Source: Hyphochytrium catenoides
Taxonomy: Eukaryota; Sar; Hyphochytriomycetes; Hyphochytriales; Hyphochytriaceae
Direction of reading: 5' to 3'
Length of the DNA stretch: 49,124 nucleotides
Assembly: GCA_900088475.1 (NCBI GenBank)
Contig: FLMG01004613.1
Coordinates: 1-49,124, forward strand
Position numbers and translations under genes: made by a program. The notes beneath the pieces were generated by a model. That model had not been told where the DNA came from and did not search any database. It was given only the letters and a program-made list of their open reading frames with translations. This document shows, one piece after another, positions 1-11,656 of this stretch (its first letter is position 1; the number at the start of each line of letters is the position of its first letter).

Positions 1-1512
1 TTTGTCTCTCTCTCTGTCTATTCTCCTCTTTCTCTCTGTGTCTTTCCGTGTATCTCTGTTATAGGTCCTGGTTAGAGGATAGAGTGTAGGGTAGGTGAAG
101 CTGGGTGACGATGACTCTTCGTCGTCTCTGTCGCAGTTCAGTTTCTTCGCTAACTCCTTTAACCAAAAAAGAAGTGAAAAGTCAGCAGCCTCCTCTCACG
201 CAGCAGCAGCTCTGGGCGGCAATAGCCTCTGACTCCTTGCTTCTGCTTACACTGTTACCGTGTGGTTCTCTCTCCTTCTGCCTGTATCTCTCTATCTTTT
301 CTCCCTCTCCCTCTCTCTCTCTCCCTCTCTCTCTCCCCCTCTCTCTCTCCTCTCTTTCTCTTCCTTTTGTCCCTTGTCTCTCTTCTCTACAAGTACCAGG
401 TATCCAAAAGCCTCAAGTATTGTAAGGATGATTCTGATCTGTCACAAGGGACCGCCATTTCCCACGTGGACAATCAATGGCCCACTGGTCCACCGTACAG
501 GTGACTGGCTTAGCAAGGGATTTATTATCCTTCAAGAACCCAGAGCTCCTCCTGGAGTTTAGGGTGGATGATGATAGGGTGGAATAGGATTGAGTAACAA
601 GGGCGTTGTGTAAACCACACATCCTTGCTGGAGGCGGCATACCTTAGGACTGAGGGAAGCATAACTCTTTGGCACTCTGTCTCTCCTCTGGCTTTCCTCT
701 CTTTCGCTGTAATCCTCTCAACGATGACCGAATCTGTCTCTCAGAGATCATTTCTTAGTTGTCTCTAGTCCTCTCTCTTCTTCGATTGAAGCCTCATTAT
801 ATCTGTCTGTCACTCTGTCTTGCGATTTTCCCGTGTTCTCACCTCTTCCGACGATCTATCTCTTTCCTGCATCTGTTGACTACAGCAGCAGCAGCAGCAG
901 CAGAGACCAGCGCAGCATCCTCAGAGCATCATCAGAATCTTTGTTGCCTGCCGTCCTCGTTGCTTCTTTGTCTCCAGAGCCGCGAGCGGGAACCCTAGGA
1001 AAGACGCTGCGGCGCCAAGGAGACAACATACGCCATTGGCAGAGCGAGAGACAGAGAGAGAGTGTGAGGGCGAGAGCAGGTGAGGGAGGAGGCTACGCAC
1101 GGAGCTAGCTAAGAGAAAAGGCATTCTAAGAGTTCGTTGTCAAGGTAAGAGAACGTCTATAAAGAGACGCAGAAGAGAGGTGCAGGGAGAGCAGCGCGGG
1201 ATAAGGAATATAAGAAGGACAGGTGACTTGTCTAGCCGCGAGAGGGAGTACAAGAGGGGCAGACCACTACTTATATGAGAAAGAAGAGCCATTACAAAGC
1301 ATGAGAGTGTCAGTGTATCAAGCGGCGAGGGGCTGCTGATACTCTGCATACGCATCCATAGTATCTCCCGCCTTCCAACCATCTTGTACCCGCTGTCTTC
1401 TGTGCATACTCGCCATTCTAACCTAGCTCAATTCTTTTCTCCCGACCAGCAGGTCTCTCTTCTGGATGAAAGTTCTCACTCTTCTCTTTGACTGGCAAGC
1501 AGAGGTGCCTCA
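1..1512. other. Pyrimidine-rich spacer upstream of MMAA
   Basis: No gene could be supported here. Positions 1-60 and about 285-400 are CT-rich low-complexity sequence on the + strand. The open frames across them encode only Ser/Leu/Pro-rich simple sequence and overlap one another in several frames. A perfect CAG trinucleotide run (7 units) lies at 883-903. The stretch presumably holds the promoter and 5' leader of the MMAA gene that starts at 1513, but I see no distinct promoter element. Confidence 0.6.
883..903 (+). repeat. CAG microsatellite, 7 units
   Basis: Seven uninterrupted CAG triplets in non-coding sequence about 600 bp upstream of the MMAA start. Read directly from the sequence; no function is implied. 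Confidence 0.9.
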
Positions 1513-4220
1513 ATGATCCGCACCACTTTAGCTAGAGCAAGGAGGGAGAGCTCCTCTCTTTGGAATAGAAGGGACCCTCTGGCTCTCGTAGCTCGTATGT
1601 GTTGCCTAATCTTCCCTTCTGTCCGCTATAGTTCCGTCTACAAGTTTGCCCTTTCGACTCCACCAAGCTCATTCTTCTGTTGCTATTTCCTTCTGTTGCT
1701 ATTTCCTTCTGTTGCTGCTATCTGCCAGTGGATCCTTGCTTCGGCTAACTCCTCTCCCCGTATTTCTTCTGAAGAATTAGTCGTTTGGAGCTGACCCCAT
1801 TTCTATATGTAGGCCTCCCTAAGGAGCGCTTCGTCTGTCGTCACGTGGTTAGTCTTTCACGAGATGATCAAGAAAGGCGACAACGTCTACGTAGAACCAC
1901 TGAGCAGTTGATCAAGGGAGTGTTGGAGGGACACAGAGCCTCCTTGAGCCGCGCGATCACACTCGGTAAGGGACATGTCAGGCATCAGCGCTACCTTAGT
2001 CACCCTACAGCACAGCCTGAATGACATCTTGTTTGGTCTTTTCGATGGCTTACCTAGTATTCTGTTTGTATGGGCTTACTCTTCAAACTATCTCTCTTGC
2101 CCCTGTCATCCTTTGGGTCTGGCCTCCAGTGGAGTCCACCCGTTCAGATCACAAGGATGAGGCAGAGGTACTCTTGAATACAGTTCTAAAGAAAAGAAGG
2201 GAAACTGGCGCCCAGCGGAGCTTCAGACTGGGCATTGCAGGTCCACCAGGAGCTGGGAAGTCAACCTTTATTGAGGCGATCGGGCTAAAGCTAGCGGATA
2301 GTGGGCACAGGGTGGCCGTGTTGGCAATAGGTGGGCTATGGCTTTTTATAAGTCCCATTCATTTGTAGTAGGCATTTCTCTGCTTTTCCCGTGCTAGCTC
2401 AGTCTCGTTGGACGCTTTGCTTTCTCCTCTCTGCCCCTTGCTGGATGTCTAGATTGTGATTTCTGTTCGCCTAGCGTCTTCGCTTCTCAGCAGTGCCACT
2501 TGCCATATAGGGTTTTCTCATCCTCATCTCTTCGGCCTAGTACGCGGAAGTAAACTTCCTGACGGTTCTCTACTCCGAATCCCGCCCTTCTGCTAAAGAG
2601 GCCATCGTATTCTAGACCTTTCTCGTCTATGCCGGCTATATGTTCCTGTTCGTTCTTAGCCGTCCTATTTCTGTTAATGTGAGCGTTGAACTAACCTATA
2701 CTGTTTCTAATACAGATCCATCGTCAACCGTAACTGGTGGATCCATCCTGGGCGACAAAACTCGGATGGAGAAGCTCTCCAATCATCGGCAGGCCTTTGT
2801 TCGTCCATCGCCTACTGCAGGAGCATTAGGTAGAGTACCTCTCTGTGTCGTCGTCATTGTGCCTTTAAGCTCAGTCAATTATTGCGACACCCTCTTGGTC
2901 AGTCTTCCCATCCTTATATAAAACATCAATCTCTTCTCCTAGCATATCTGTTTATTGCCCGGAAGCCTCTGCAATGACCACACTCTCATTCACGTCTACT
3001 CTTTCTTCAGGAGGTGTGGCCCGAACGACGAACGACACAGTACTTCTCTGTGAAGGTGCCGGCTATGACATTGTCTTAGTAGAGACAGTAGGGCTGGGCC
3101 AGTCTGAGGTGGTCGTAGACGACACTGTGGACATGCTGATGCTACTCCTCCCTCCAGCGGCGGGAGACGATCTCCAAGGAGTAAAGAAAGGGATTATGGA
3201 GCATGCTGATATCGTTGTCGTGAACAAGGCTGACGGAGACCTATTAAGGTGCGAAACACGAAGAACGCGGGGGCGGAGACTTCTCTGCCTATCACAGAGA
3301 ACTATACAAAGCCTAAAAATTGTCAGTGGGCTCGCAGTGACTCAGTAGCCTTACTTGACGGGTTGAGCTTAGCGGATAATGCGAGACCTTAGAAATACTC
3401 ACGAGGGTCTCTTGATCACACAGAGCTGCCAGGGACACCGCAACGGACTATATGCATGCGCTGCAACTGACCCGAAGAAAAAGTCTGTCATGGAAGCCAA
3501 TGGTGCCCCAAACCAACATTTTCGTCGTCTCGGCATACACAGCCAAGTCTAATACTAGCTTACTTCTAGGTCCGCATGGTGTCAGCTAGAGAGCAAAAAG
3601 GTCTGGACAAGGTCTGGGAGGAAGTGGAGAACTTTCAGAAGGTGATGTGGGCTTCGGGAGAGGTAAGTGGCCATACGCGCAGGGGTTAGACAGAAAGAGG
3701 TTTTGAGAGGCTAGGAGCAGCAGAGATTGCATTGTATTCACCCCGCTCCTGTTGCGGTCTGTTCCATTCGTTCTTAACTTGCAGCTTGAAAGGAAGCGAA
3801 TCCACCAGAATAGAGTGTGGATGTGGTCACAGTTGCAAGAGATGGTAGCGATATCTCATTGAACCCTATCTTCTTGTCTCCCCTATGCGTCTAGCAAAAC
3901 CTAACGCTCTTTGTCTGGCTCAAATGTATTGGTCGCTTAGTGAGGACCTTGGCTGTCTTTTCGACTCTCTCGTCTTTTCGTACCTAAACCCTATCACTCA
4001 CTCCATATTCCTGCCCAACACTGAAGTCTTGACATTTGTCTCTTCTCTGATTTTCTAATGACAGCTGATGGACCGCGCCAAGCATGACTCAGAGTTACAA
4101 AGTACAGCTTCCCGGTTAGAGAGAGATCTGGCTGCAGGGCGCATGACACCAAGAAAAGCTGCGCACTTCCTTGTTGACCGTATTTATCCATCTCAAAGCC
4201 CCAGCCACTCCTCTTCTTAG
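1513..4220 (+). CDS. MMAA: MMAA / MeaB-type G3E GTPase, cobalamin chaperone of methylmalonyl-CoA mutase, mitochondrial
   Basis: The family loads and protects adenosylcobalamin on methylmalonyl-CoA mutase in the mitochondrial matrix. Nine exons join in frame: 1513-1594, 1813-1965, 2130-2330, 2716-2829, 3011-3248, 3424-3502, 3570-3662, 3785-3844, 4065-4220, giving 391 residues (human MMAA is about 418). Visible motifs are a Walker [10 protein letters not shown] (residues 116-124), DPSST with [11 protein letters not shown] just after it, the switch II stretch ETVGLGQSE (208-216), and the guanine-specificity motif NKAD (255-258). The C-terminal helices match MeaB, ending in a GRMTP segment. The first exon encodes an Arg/Ser/Leu-rich, acid-poor leader that looks like a mitochondrial presequence. 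Exon 1 joins exon 2 through a split CGC codon, and the phases agree at every junction. Its 3' end faces the DHHC gene across 267 bp. The start ATG rests on the presequence and phase; upstream non-coding exons are possible. Confidence 0.93.
1675..1715 (+). repeat. 16-bp direct repeat in MMAA intron 1
   Basis: The unit TTCTGTTGCTATTTCC occurs twice in tandem (1675-1690, 1691-1706), followed by a partial third copy. It lies wholly inside the first intron, shortly before the acceptor at 1812, and adds to that intron's pyrimidine content. Read directly from the sequence. Confidence 0.85.
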
Positions 4221-4487
4221 GGCCGTTTCTATGCCTCTTCTAACAACGGAAGTAAAGGACTGCCCTACCAATTTTCCATTCAGCCCTTGGCCGTCCTTGC
4301 CGCTCAGAATCATCTCACCGACCCTATCAACTTTGCTTGACTTCGATAAGTTATCTACGAGATCTTAGTCTCGTTTGAGACACTGTCCACGATGTTGCCA
4401 TTCTGATTTGTGGAACGACATTGAGTACTCTGGCCTGTTACCACGCTTTGACCCCGAATCGTGCAACATATGTTGCTTGACCAAGTG

Positions 4488-6502
4488 CTAGAGAGTAGAC
4501 AAGCTCGTCTCTCTCTCCGAGCCTGATCCCCTATCGTCCCGAGGTACAATCAGCTTGTACCGTATGTTCTGGAGCCAACCTCTATCGAACCGATTGACAA
4601 TTCTGCCAGCCCGGTCTCTCATATACTCATACTTCCTAAAGTTGATCATCTCGTTGGTGGTCACGCCTGAGAGCATGAGATACAGATGGAAGCCCAGCAT
4701 GTTCGCAACAAAGAGAACAAAGATCAGGTAGTTCACCCAGAGTATTATCATAGACCACGTCCAGCCATACTCTCTCATGTAGAGAAAAAGAGAGAAGTCC
4801 AGTTGGCATAGAGAGAAAATTGCGAAGAAGAGATAGCCAAAAAAGAACGGATAGTTCTTCCTCCCGACGCAGTTATCTATGTATGGACAATGGTGGTCGA
4901 ACTCGAAGACACAGCGCTTGCACATGCGACAGTGCTTGCTTCGCAATGGTCTCTGCACGTGACAGGTGTGACACAGAGGTCTCGATATGTCAACCTCCGC
5001 TAGTACGGCCGCGTCCTCCCCGGAAGAAGCCTCTCCAATGCGGCCAATGGCGTACTCATATTCTCTACGATGTTCTCCGGTTTTGGAGACGTACCCAGCT
5101 TCTGAATAGTGAGCCTTATAGAGAAAGCCATTCATCCCTAGGTTGGCGATAGCCACACAGAGCCAGTTGAAGACAGAGTATTCCAGTCCAGTGCTTAGAA
5201 GAGTCCAGTACAGATAGTAAGCAAAGATGGTCTCTGATATAACGATGTAGAAAGGCAAACGGCTGGTCTCCCACCAGCCCAGAGGATTCCACCGCTGCAC
5301 AGTAGCCTTTGAGCTCAAAAAGCGAGCTACTTCCCTACGTCCCGCTACCTTGGCAAGCTCTAAAGGAGTCCTCCCTTTTGCGTCCTTTACGCTGAGGTCC
5401 GAATCCACCTCGTTAACCAGATATTTCACGGTATCAACGTTGCCTCTCATCGCTGCAAGATGTAGAGGTGTCTGGCCAAAGTTATCGGGTGCATCTATTT
5501 TCAGTCCTAGGTACTGGAAGATAGAGACAACCTGCTCGTTGCCCTTGTAAGCCGCCCAATGAAGGGCCGTATCCCCGTCCGCGTCCACGAGCTTGACGTC
5601 AGCGCCTTTTTTTATGAGATAAAGAACTAGCAACGGGTGGCCATACTGGGCAGCAACCAAGGTCGGGCTCCTTCGTTTGACTGGATCCACCCTAGTGAAT
5701 GACAGATCACCCAAGAAAAGGGCCACCGAAGAGGAAGATCAGAGACGAGATGGAAAGTAGTCAAGCCTCTTACGGCACGAGTCGGCCCTAGAGATGCGGA
5801 GGAAAAAGAGAAAAACGAAGAGAGAAAGACGGAGATAGAATGAAAGAGAGACACAAGGAGAGAGAAAGCAAAAGAGGACAACGGGAAAAGTTCAAGGACA
5901 GTTATGACAGTAAATTTTAGAGAGATCTGGAAGACGGCGGAGCACCAAGTAGTCGCGAGGCGCGCAAGATAGCAGAAGAGGCTTAGAGCGCTGCTCAAAG
6001 CAAGAGAGAAGAAGTGATATGATGACGGGAGTGGAGAACGGGCCTACCGATTGGCATCTATTCCAGCAACAGAAACTAGAAAATGCAGGGCATTGAGACT
6101 GCCGCTGGCACAGGCCCAATGTATCGGATGCATGCCGACCTCATCCGGTGTGGGCTGGTCCACTTCTACCTTTTGCTCCCAGAGGATCCGAAGTACCGGT
6201 ACATTATCAGCCTGAGCAGCCCAGTGAGCCAGCGTATAGCCCTGTCTGTCGGTAGAGTGAAGAATTGCGGGCCCGCCAAGGTCTAGGAACTCCTTGAAGC
6301 GGGCGTGATCTCTCTGCTTCGTGGCTTCGAAAATGTCCATAGGAATTGGGGTCGCAGGCACTGGAGGGCAACAACTGCCATTTGCACCATTTGTCTGATG
6401 AGAGTGAGAGTGACGGGTGTGATGCTCTGGATGGTTTTGGTGGAAGTTGCTGCCCTCGGAATGTGAGCATTGAGAGCTGTGCTGGTGGCTGTGACCCAAC
6501 AT
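4488..6502 (-). CDS. Ankyrin-repeat DHHC palmitoyltransferase (ZDHHC17/13-like)
   Basis: A protein S-acyltransferase of the endomembrane system. Two exons (6502-6048, then 5691-4488) join through a split CGG codon to give 552 residues. The N-terminus is strikingly His-rich (residues 1-40). Ankyrin repeats follow (about 55-150 and 158-285). Next come two membrane segments (about 297-317 and 325-343), the Cys-rich domain starting CHTCHVQRP with catalytic DHHC at 417-420, and two more membrane segments. A conserved TTNE motif follows the last one. This order matches the HIP14 group (ankyrin array fused to a DHHC domain). Differences are DHHCPY instead of DHHCPW, and SEAG where most family members have a DPG motif. 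The ATG at 6502 is the only Met before the ankyrin array in this frame. The second exon is an uninterrupted 1.2-kb frame, unusual beside its intron-dense neighbours. Confidence 0.93.
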
Positions 6503-7719
6503 GCTGTCACCACCGTCCGCGCTCAGTTTGCGCCTCTATTGCCCACAATAGTGGCAGAAACCCCAGAAATCAAGCGATTCTAGCAGAGATAGACGACAAG
6601 GACTTTCAATCGATGCACAGCGTTCCTCCAGTTGACGAGTATGAGGCGCTATCACTGACTCTGCCGTCTCCCTTATCGATAGTGTTCCCATTAACGCCTG
6701 AACCGGCCTGCTTTGTCTGCCAGAGGCCAGAGCGTGACAGACAGCATCACCAGCTGGTCTATCTCTGTCGATGTGGCGGCGATGGTCAGCAAGTCGCTCA
6801 GTAGTATCATCTTATCATCTTTATCATCCTCTGCTTGCGATCCGACCGACCCTGGAAGGGGAAACGGTTTGTCACAACGTGTGAAGCTGCACTCCTGGAG
6901 GCGATCTGAAAAGATGATGTAGATGATGATGATCAATTATTGGAGAATCTTCAAAAAGTAAAAGTCTACGAGACGATAGTGAGAAGGTAATGAAGGAGAC
7001 CAGAGCTACGGAGTCTCAATGTTATACTCTCTCCCGTCGAACGTCATCATTATCAGAGAAGGAAGAGTTATTATGTCGAATTCCTGAGCAATAACAATGG
7101 CAGGAGGATTAAGGAAAGAAAGACACCAGGACCATCATCACTTTCTGCCAGAAGGAGAGGAGAGAACGATCCAGCTGCCAGAGACTACATTGAGAGAAAG
7201 AAAGGACAATATTGAAGGGGAAGAAGAGAAGAGATACACCAGGACCATCATCACCTTCTGCCAGAAGCAGAGGAGAGAACGATCAAGCTGCTAGAGTCTG
7301 CATTAAGAGAAAGAAAGGACAATAGTGGAGAACAAGAGAAGAGAGACACCAGGACCATCATCACTTTCTGCCAGAAGCAGAGGAGAGAACGATCAAGCTG
7401 CTAGAGTCTGTATTAAGAAAGAGAAAGAAAGGAAAATGAAATTGATGGAATATAAAGAAGGTAGAATAGAAAAGAAGAAGCTAAGAAACGACGGCCAAGG
7501 TTACTTGGACCCTCCACTCGCTCTCCATCACCAGGAGTCAAAGTTGATTTGTAGTCATTAGGCTTATTCTTTATCGAGACCGAGAGCCCATGCTATGAGA
7601 GCCAATGAAGCCAGAAGCAAAGACTCGGAGGAAGGGCCAGGAGCGCCTGGCGAGCTCAGCTATGGGTCGCGACGGCATTTATCCTTCTAACGGTTTACTT
7701 GCTTGCAATTGCAAAACTT
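6503..7719. other. Spacer between two 5'/3' gene ends, mostly repeats
   Basis: About 1.2 kb between the start of the DHHC gene and the end of the TBC gene (both on -). The first ~400 bp presumably hold the DHHC promoter. The middle holds a three-copy tandem repeat (see the entry at 7110). From 7430 to 7560 the sequence is purine-rich (AAAG/GAAG). Open frames on both strands are short and show no recognisable domain. Confidence 0.6.
7110..7440 (+). repeat. Tandem repeat, three copies of about 110-113 bp
   Basis: Three near-identical units, each starting ACACCAGGACCATCATCA, at about 7123, 7236 and 7346. Each continues through TTCTGCCAGAAG, AGGAGAGAACGATC and a purine-rich AGAGAAAGAAAGGA stretch. 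Spacing is 113 and 110 bp. Copies 2 and 3 are closest to each other over the GAACGATCAAGCTGCTAGAG portion; copy 1 differs there. Open frames across it are punctuated differently in each copy, so it does not look like a coding repeat. No promoter or terminator role can be shown. Confidence 0.9.
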
Positions 7720-10627
7720 TCATTGTAATGCCTGCAGATGGTTGGGCGACTGCTCGTATAAGGTCTTTAGGATAAAGGCTTGAGACAGCAACACCTCAAC
7801 CTCCTTCAAGCCCCAATCCTGCGTAGGTAGACTCTGAATGAACAGCAGAAGCTCCGAGAAGGCCATTTTCTGTTAGACAGAGGAAAGAATATAGGATTAA
7901 TTCAACTGACAAGGTATTTGCATCTTCTATAAGGAGAAGGAAAAGGGTTCACGGTGTAAAGTTTGACGACTGTGGTGGAAGGGATCGCTGGTATGCCCAG
8001 ACCGAATTGGCGTACTGACCTTAAGTCTCGCAGACCAAGTGAGCAGGAAAGCAGCGCAGACATAGACATGGAAGTTCTCGAATCCGTTTGGCTCCGATAA
8101 ATAAGTGTCCCACAGCCGTACAATGCAGTCCAGACTAAGCTCGCGCATCAGCAAGCAGTTCATCCATCTGAATAGGAGGATTTTGGCATTAGCGGGCCGG
8201 AAGGGAGGCTTAAGAGCCGAGAGAGAGCCAGAAATATAAGTCGTTCAGCGTCAGCAACAGCAGAAGGAGGAGAGTGCGAACAAGGTCGCGCAGCGTCTTC
8301 AATTCGTAGGACGTAGTCTTCTGTCAGCAGAGAAAACCTAAAGAATGGTTTACAGTCCTCACCTAAACGCAAACTGAATGAATTGCAGTCCTTCGTTGAG
8401 CAAATGTTCGTGAAGTTTCGCTGTCAACCATAAGCAGTCAGGAATAAGAAACATGCATAAGCAGTACGGAACAAGAGGCCATGAGAGTCAGACTTACGTT
8501 ATAAGATACATCAGGAGATCCGAAGCAGATGGTGGAAGACGAATGGAGAGGGGTCCATAACTTACCGTCCACTCTTTGAATAAGCTCCTCTAGCCTCTGT
8601 ACCATCCTTTGTAATCCTGGCTGGGAAAAGGTGTAATGGTCTTGGATCCCGTCAAGCAACTTGGTAAGACACCAATAGCAATCAGCCTCTACGCTTTCAA
8701 GGATCCGCGAATCCAGCTTGGCAACATCGCATGACTTGGCGTCACCCTCTTCAAGTCAACACGATATCAGGCCAGGCAAACGGTGGAATATAAGCATATG
8801 ACTTGGAAAAAAGGCATAAATGTGCAGTAAGAACGATAGAATGGAGAAATAGCTGCTAGAACAGCTCCTGGCGGAGGAGAGCTCCCCCCATGGCCCAATG
8901 CCAACGCATTAAGACCAGGAAAGCAATCACATAGTCGGGAACGTATAGAACGCCTAACGCAAAAGGTATACGCAGCCAGATTGTTCAAGTCGAGGGACAC
9001 CAAGCGATAATCTCTGACTTACGGACGTGCAGGGAGAGGAAGACCAAGAAGAGCGGTGTTGCCAAGTCATTGATGCCCTGAACGTAGCCCGAGGCCGGGT
9101 GTCGTACTGCCCATATGTACAGAATTCGTTCTAAAGACTTTAGACGGCGTTAGATTTCAGTTGTATCGCGAGACGGCGCCGAGACACGTTAGCAGAGGCC
9201 ATCTCTCCTATTCCACCCTGCAAAAGTTGCCTTGCTGTCCTCACCCTTTGGACTAGTTCTTGATGGAACAGCGGGATATCCGGATGAGTCCTAGGTATGT
9301 CTACTAAAATCTGTCACAGACACGATCAGACGCTTTATCACCGCATCAAAGGAAGGAGGAGCTATGAGAGGCATACAAGTGCAGCCACACGAGTGGGAGT
9401 CAAGGGAAAGGTACAGACGGTAGAAAAACTGTGCGTAAGACATGCGCACAAATCTGCGATCAGAGCAGTCTAGAAACCTGTCTTAGGATGTTTTGCTCCT
9501 GCACCGTACGCTCGCTTTCTGATATGTTGAAGTACTGAGGAACAGCACCGGCGTACTCTGCTCTCTTCCGCTTCACTGTAACCTGTCGTCGGTCCTTGTT
9601 TACCGGCTGATAACCCTAAGAATATGACCAGGGGTCAATACGACTAGACACAGACAAGTGCCACACGAACCGTGTACCTCCCCTTTCCCTTATGGAGAAT
9701 ATGGTGAAAAATGCCGAGACGCTTACCAACAAGAGCTGCCAGGTCATGGGCCTTGCCTGCGGAACGACCCCATTCCAAGCTAGCTCACGCAGTTGATCTG
9801 AGCATGTGTAGAGGAGGTTAGCAGCCGTCCACAAGGGCATGTGGGAGACAGAAGTTATGCCGACAACTGACCAATCTCAATCATGTCGTTTGAAAGAACC
9901 TGATGGAACTTGAGCTCCCTGTACCGTTGAGAGCCCTCGCTGGTCGCAGAAGGAGCTGGCGGGGGTCCAGGTATGAACTCATCGTCTGCGCTCGAGAGTA
10001 AGCTACTTGCTCGTTGCCGTTGATCCGCCAGCTCAAGGTCTGACATGGCCTCCTGCGCTTTTGTCACTTGTTCCTCATCGTGCTCACGGCCAACCATATT
10101 AGCACTCGCTGTTGTCTCGTTCCCACTCGCAGGCGGGGCCGCAGGAGGAAAGGGATTTGCGGCGGCCGCGGCCGCCGTCGCGGAATTTGGAGCGCTGCGG
10201 AATGGTTGACGACGGGTTAGAGATTAAGCCATATAATGAGCTAGGCTCAAAAGCTAGCATAGTGAGAAGCAGCTAGGAATAACATAACCTTAACCTAGCT
10301 TTCGAAATAGCAGCTCATTATTAACAGGTGAGGTTTTATGTTGGCTCACCTAGAAGGCGGACTCGGGGAAGTGTACCATGGCATTTGATCACCTCGAATG
10401 GGCTTGACAGACCCTGGCAGCTTAGACTTGCCCTTGCTAAAGAACGTTGAGGACTGAGACCCAATAGAGTCCTTTGACTTTGAGCTCTTGAAGACCTTAA
10501 GTGCCTGTTTGAAGGGATTACTGCTGCCGCCTGATTTGTCCCCAGTAGATGAGACTTCTGACGACTGTTCGTCAAACTCCTCCTCATGGTCTTCTGATGG
10601 GAGACCGTGCTCTGTGGATGGCTGCAT
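7720..10627 (-). CDS. TBC1D22: TBC-domain Rab GTPase-activating protein, TBC1D22 type
   Basis: A GAP that stimulates GTP hydrolysis by Rab-family GTPases. Ten exons join in frame (10627-10350, 10194-9872, 9797-9727, 9615-9478, 9310-9245, 9137-9023, 8748-8566, 8420-8363, 8167-8020, 7869-7720) to give 509 residues; human TBC1D22A is about 517. The disordered Ser/Ala/Pro-rich N-terminal third carries a SKLPGS stretch like that near the start of animal TBC1D22. The TBC domain starts near residue 210 (LRELAWNGV). Both catalytic fingers are present: IxxDxxR as ILVDIPR (271-277) and YxQ as YVQG (310-313). Further family blocks are VEADCYWCL, LLDGIQDHYTF, and WMNCLLMREL followed by LWDTYLSEP. The donor after residue 270 is a weak GTTTCT. 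The ATG at 10627 follows an in-frame TGA. Any 5' UTR exon upstream is unresolved. Confidence 0.93.
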
Positions 10628-11656
10628 ATTCCTGGCGCTTCCTATTCACCTACCTAACGTGACTGTGCCTCCTCGGCCGAACCGTTCAGCAGAAGGTGGA
10701 CTCATCCATTCCGCACCAATACGCTCCTGGCTGACCTAGTTCTATGGCTTATGGCTCTTCTGATACTCCGGCTCTGGTTCTGGACTACGCAACGCGGCGC
10801 AGGCTAGCAAAAGGCTGCTTGTTGCCAGAGAAGATGCTTCTCCAGCGAGAACCAAAGGAGTGCGATGGCCTGGGGCCTGAAGGCAGCAGCAGGATGGGCC
10901 GATACTCACGCAGATCGGTCATCGAATCTGAAAGAGCTAGGATTTTACTGCATTTCCCTAGGAAACGACCACAGATTGAAGACAACAAACCGCCAGAGGC
11001 ACCCTTGAAGGCAGAGGGAGGTAGATTCGGAATAGCTAAGCTCGGAGGCCTTAGATAAGGGCATATATGCAGTCTTTATCCGGAATTACAGCAACGGTGC
11101 CCTTACCCTAAGGTTTTTTCTTGTTTAGCCTTGCGTTTGATGATGTTTTTGCTTTATCGGTTGATTATATTAGGAAAATCAAAGGCTTAGAGTCTCTTCA
11201 AGGGTATGTTTTCTATTGTTCACAGAGACGGAGGAAGCTCTCTTCTTCATTGCTGCGCGCTCGATGATGCTGACTATTTCTCTCTATCCTTCTGCCGATG
11301 TGTCGGTCTCATCACAGCGCGTCCAAGTAATCATGCTGATCTACAGCTCTAGCAGCCAGATATTCGACCTTAGTTCATGCTCAGTTCTATCTATAGCTTC
11401 CTCTATACGCTATCATCAAGCAGTCTGGCCGTAGTGGCCCATAGAGCCAGCGGAAGTGGACCTATATAGACAAGAATATTGTTCTCCGGTCAGTGCGCAA
11501 TCTACTTCTTTGCTGGCGTTGCTTTCGAGGGTGTACGTTGAGAATACTACCCTGACACATTTGATGGTTAACCTTCTCTTGCGTTCTGATGTCCAGTCTT
11601 CTGACGGATGTACTATAAATAAGACTGTGAGAGCCCTTATGGCCCTTTAATAAGGC
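10628..11656. other. Intergenic region, no supported gene
   Basis: About 1 kb between the 5' end of the TBC gene and the 3' end of the EHD-like gene (both on -). It should contain the TBC promoter. A good minus-strand donor (GTGAGT, around 10909) and a possible acceptor near 10740 could belong to a non-coding 5' exon of the TBC gene, but no frame continues into the coding part. A 104-codon + frame at 10744-11058 has no recognisable domain and I do not call it. Confidence 0.5.

Noticed and set aside
105-562. Overlapping + frames of 80-106 codons
   Set aside because: Low-complexity CT-rich sequence read in three frames at once; Ser/Leu-rich products without a domain.
6346-6804. A 152-codon + frame opposite the DHHC gene start
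   Set aside because: Mirror of the His-rich minus-strand coding exon and its upstream DNA; no domain of its own.
10627-10690. An upstream ATG (MSPPSAERFG) followed by a GTAGGT donor as an alternative TBC start
   Set aside because: The intron to the next acceptor would be about 22-35 nt, below any other intron here (minimum about 56), and would break the frame.
10744-11058. A 104-codon + frame between the TBC and EHD-like genes
   Set aside because: No recognisable domain, no conserved start context and no splice partners.
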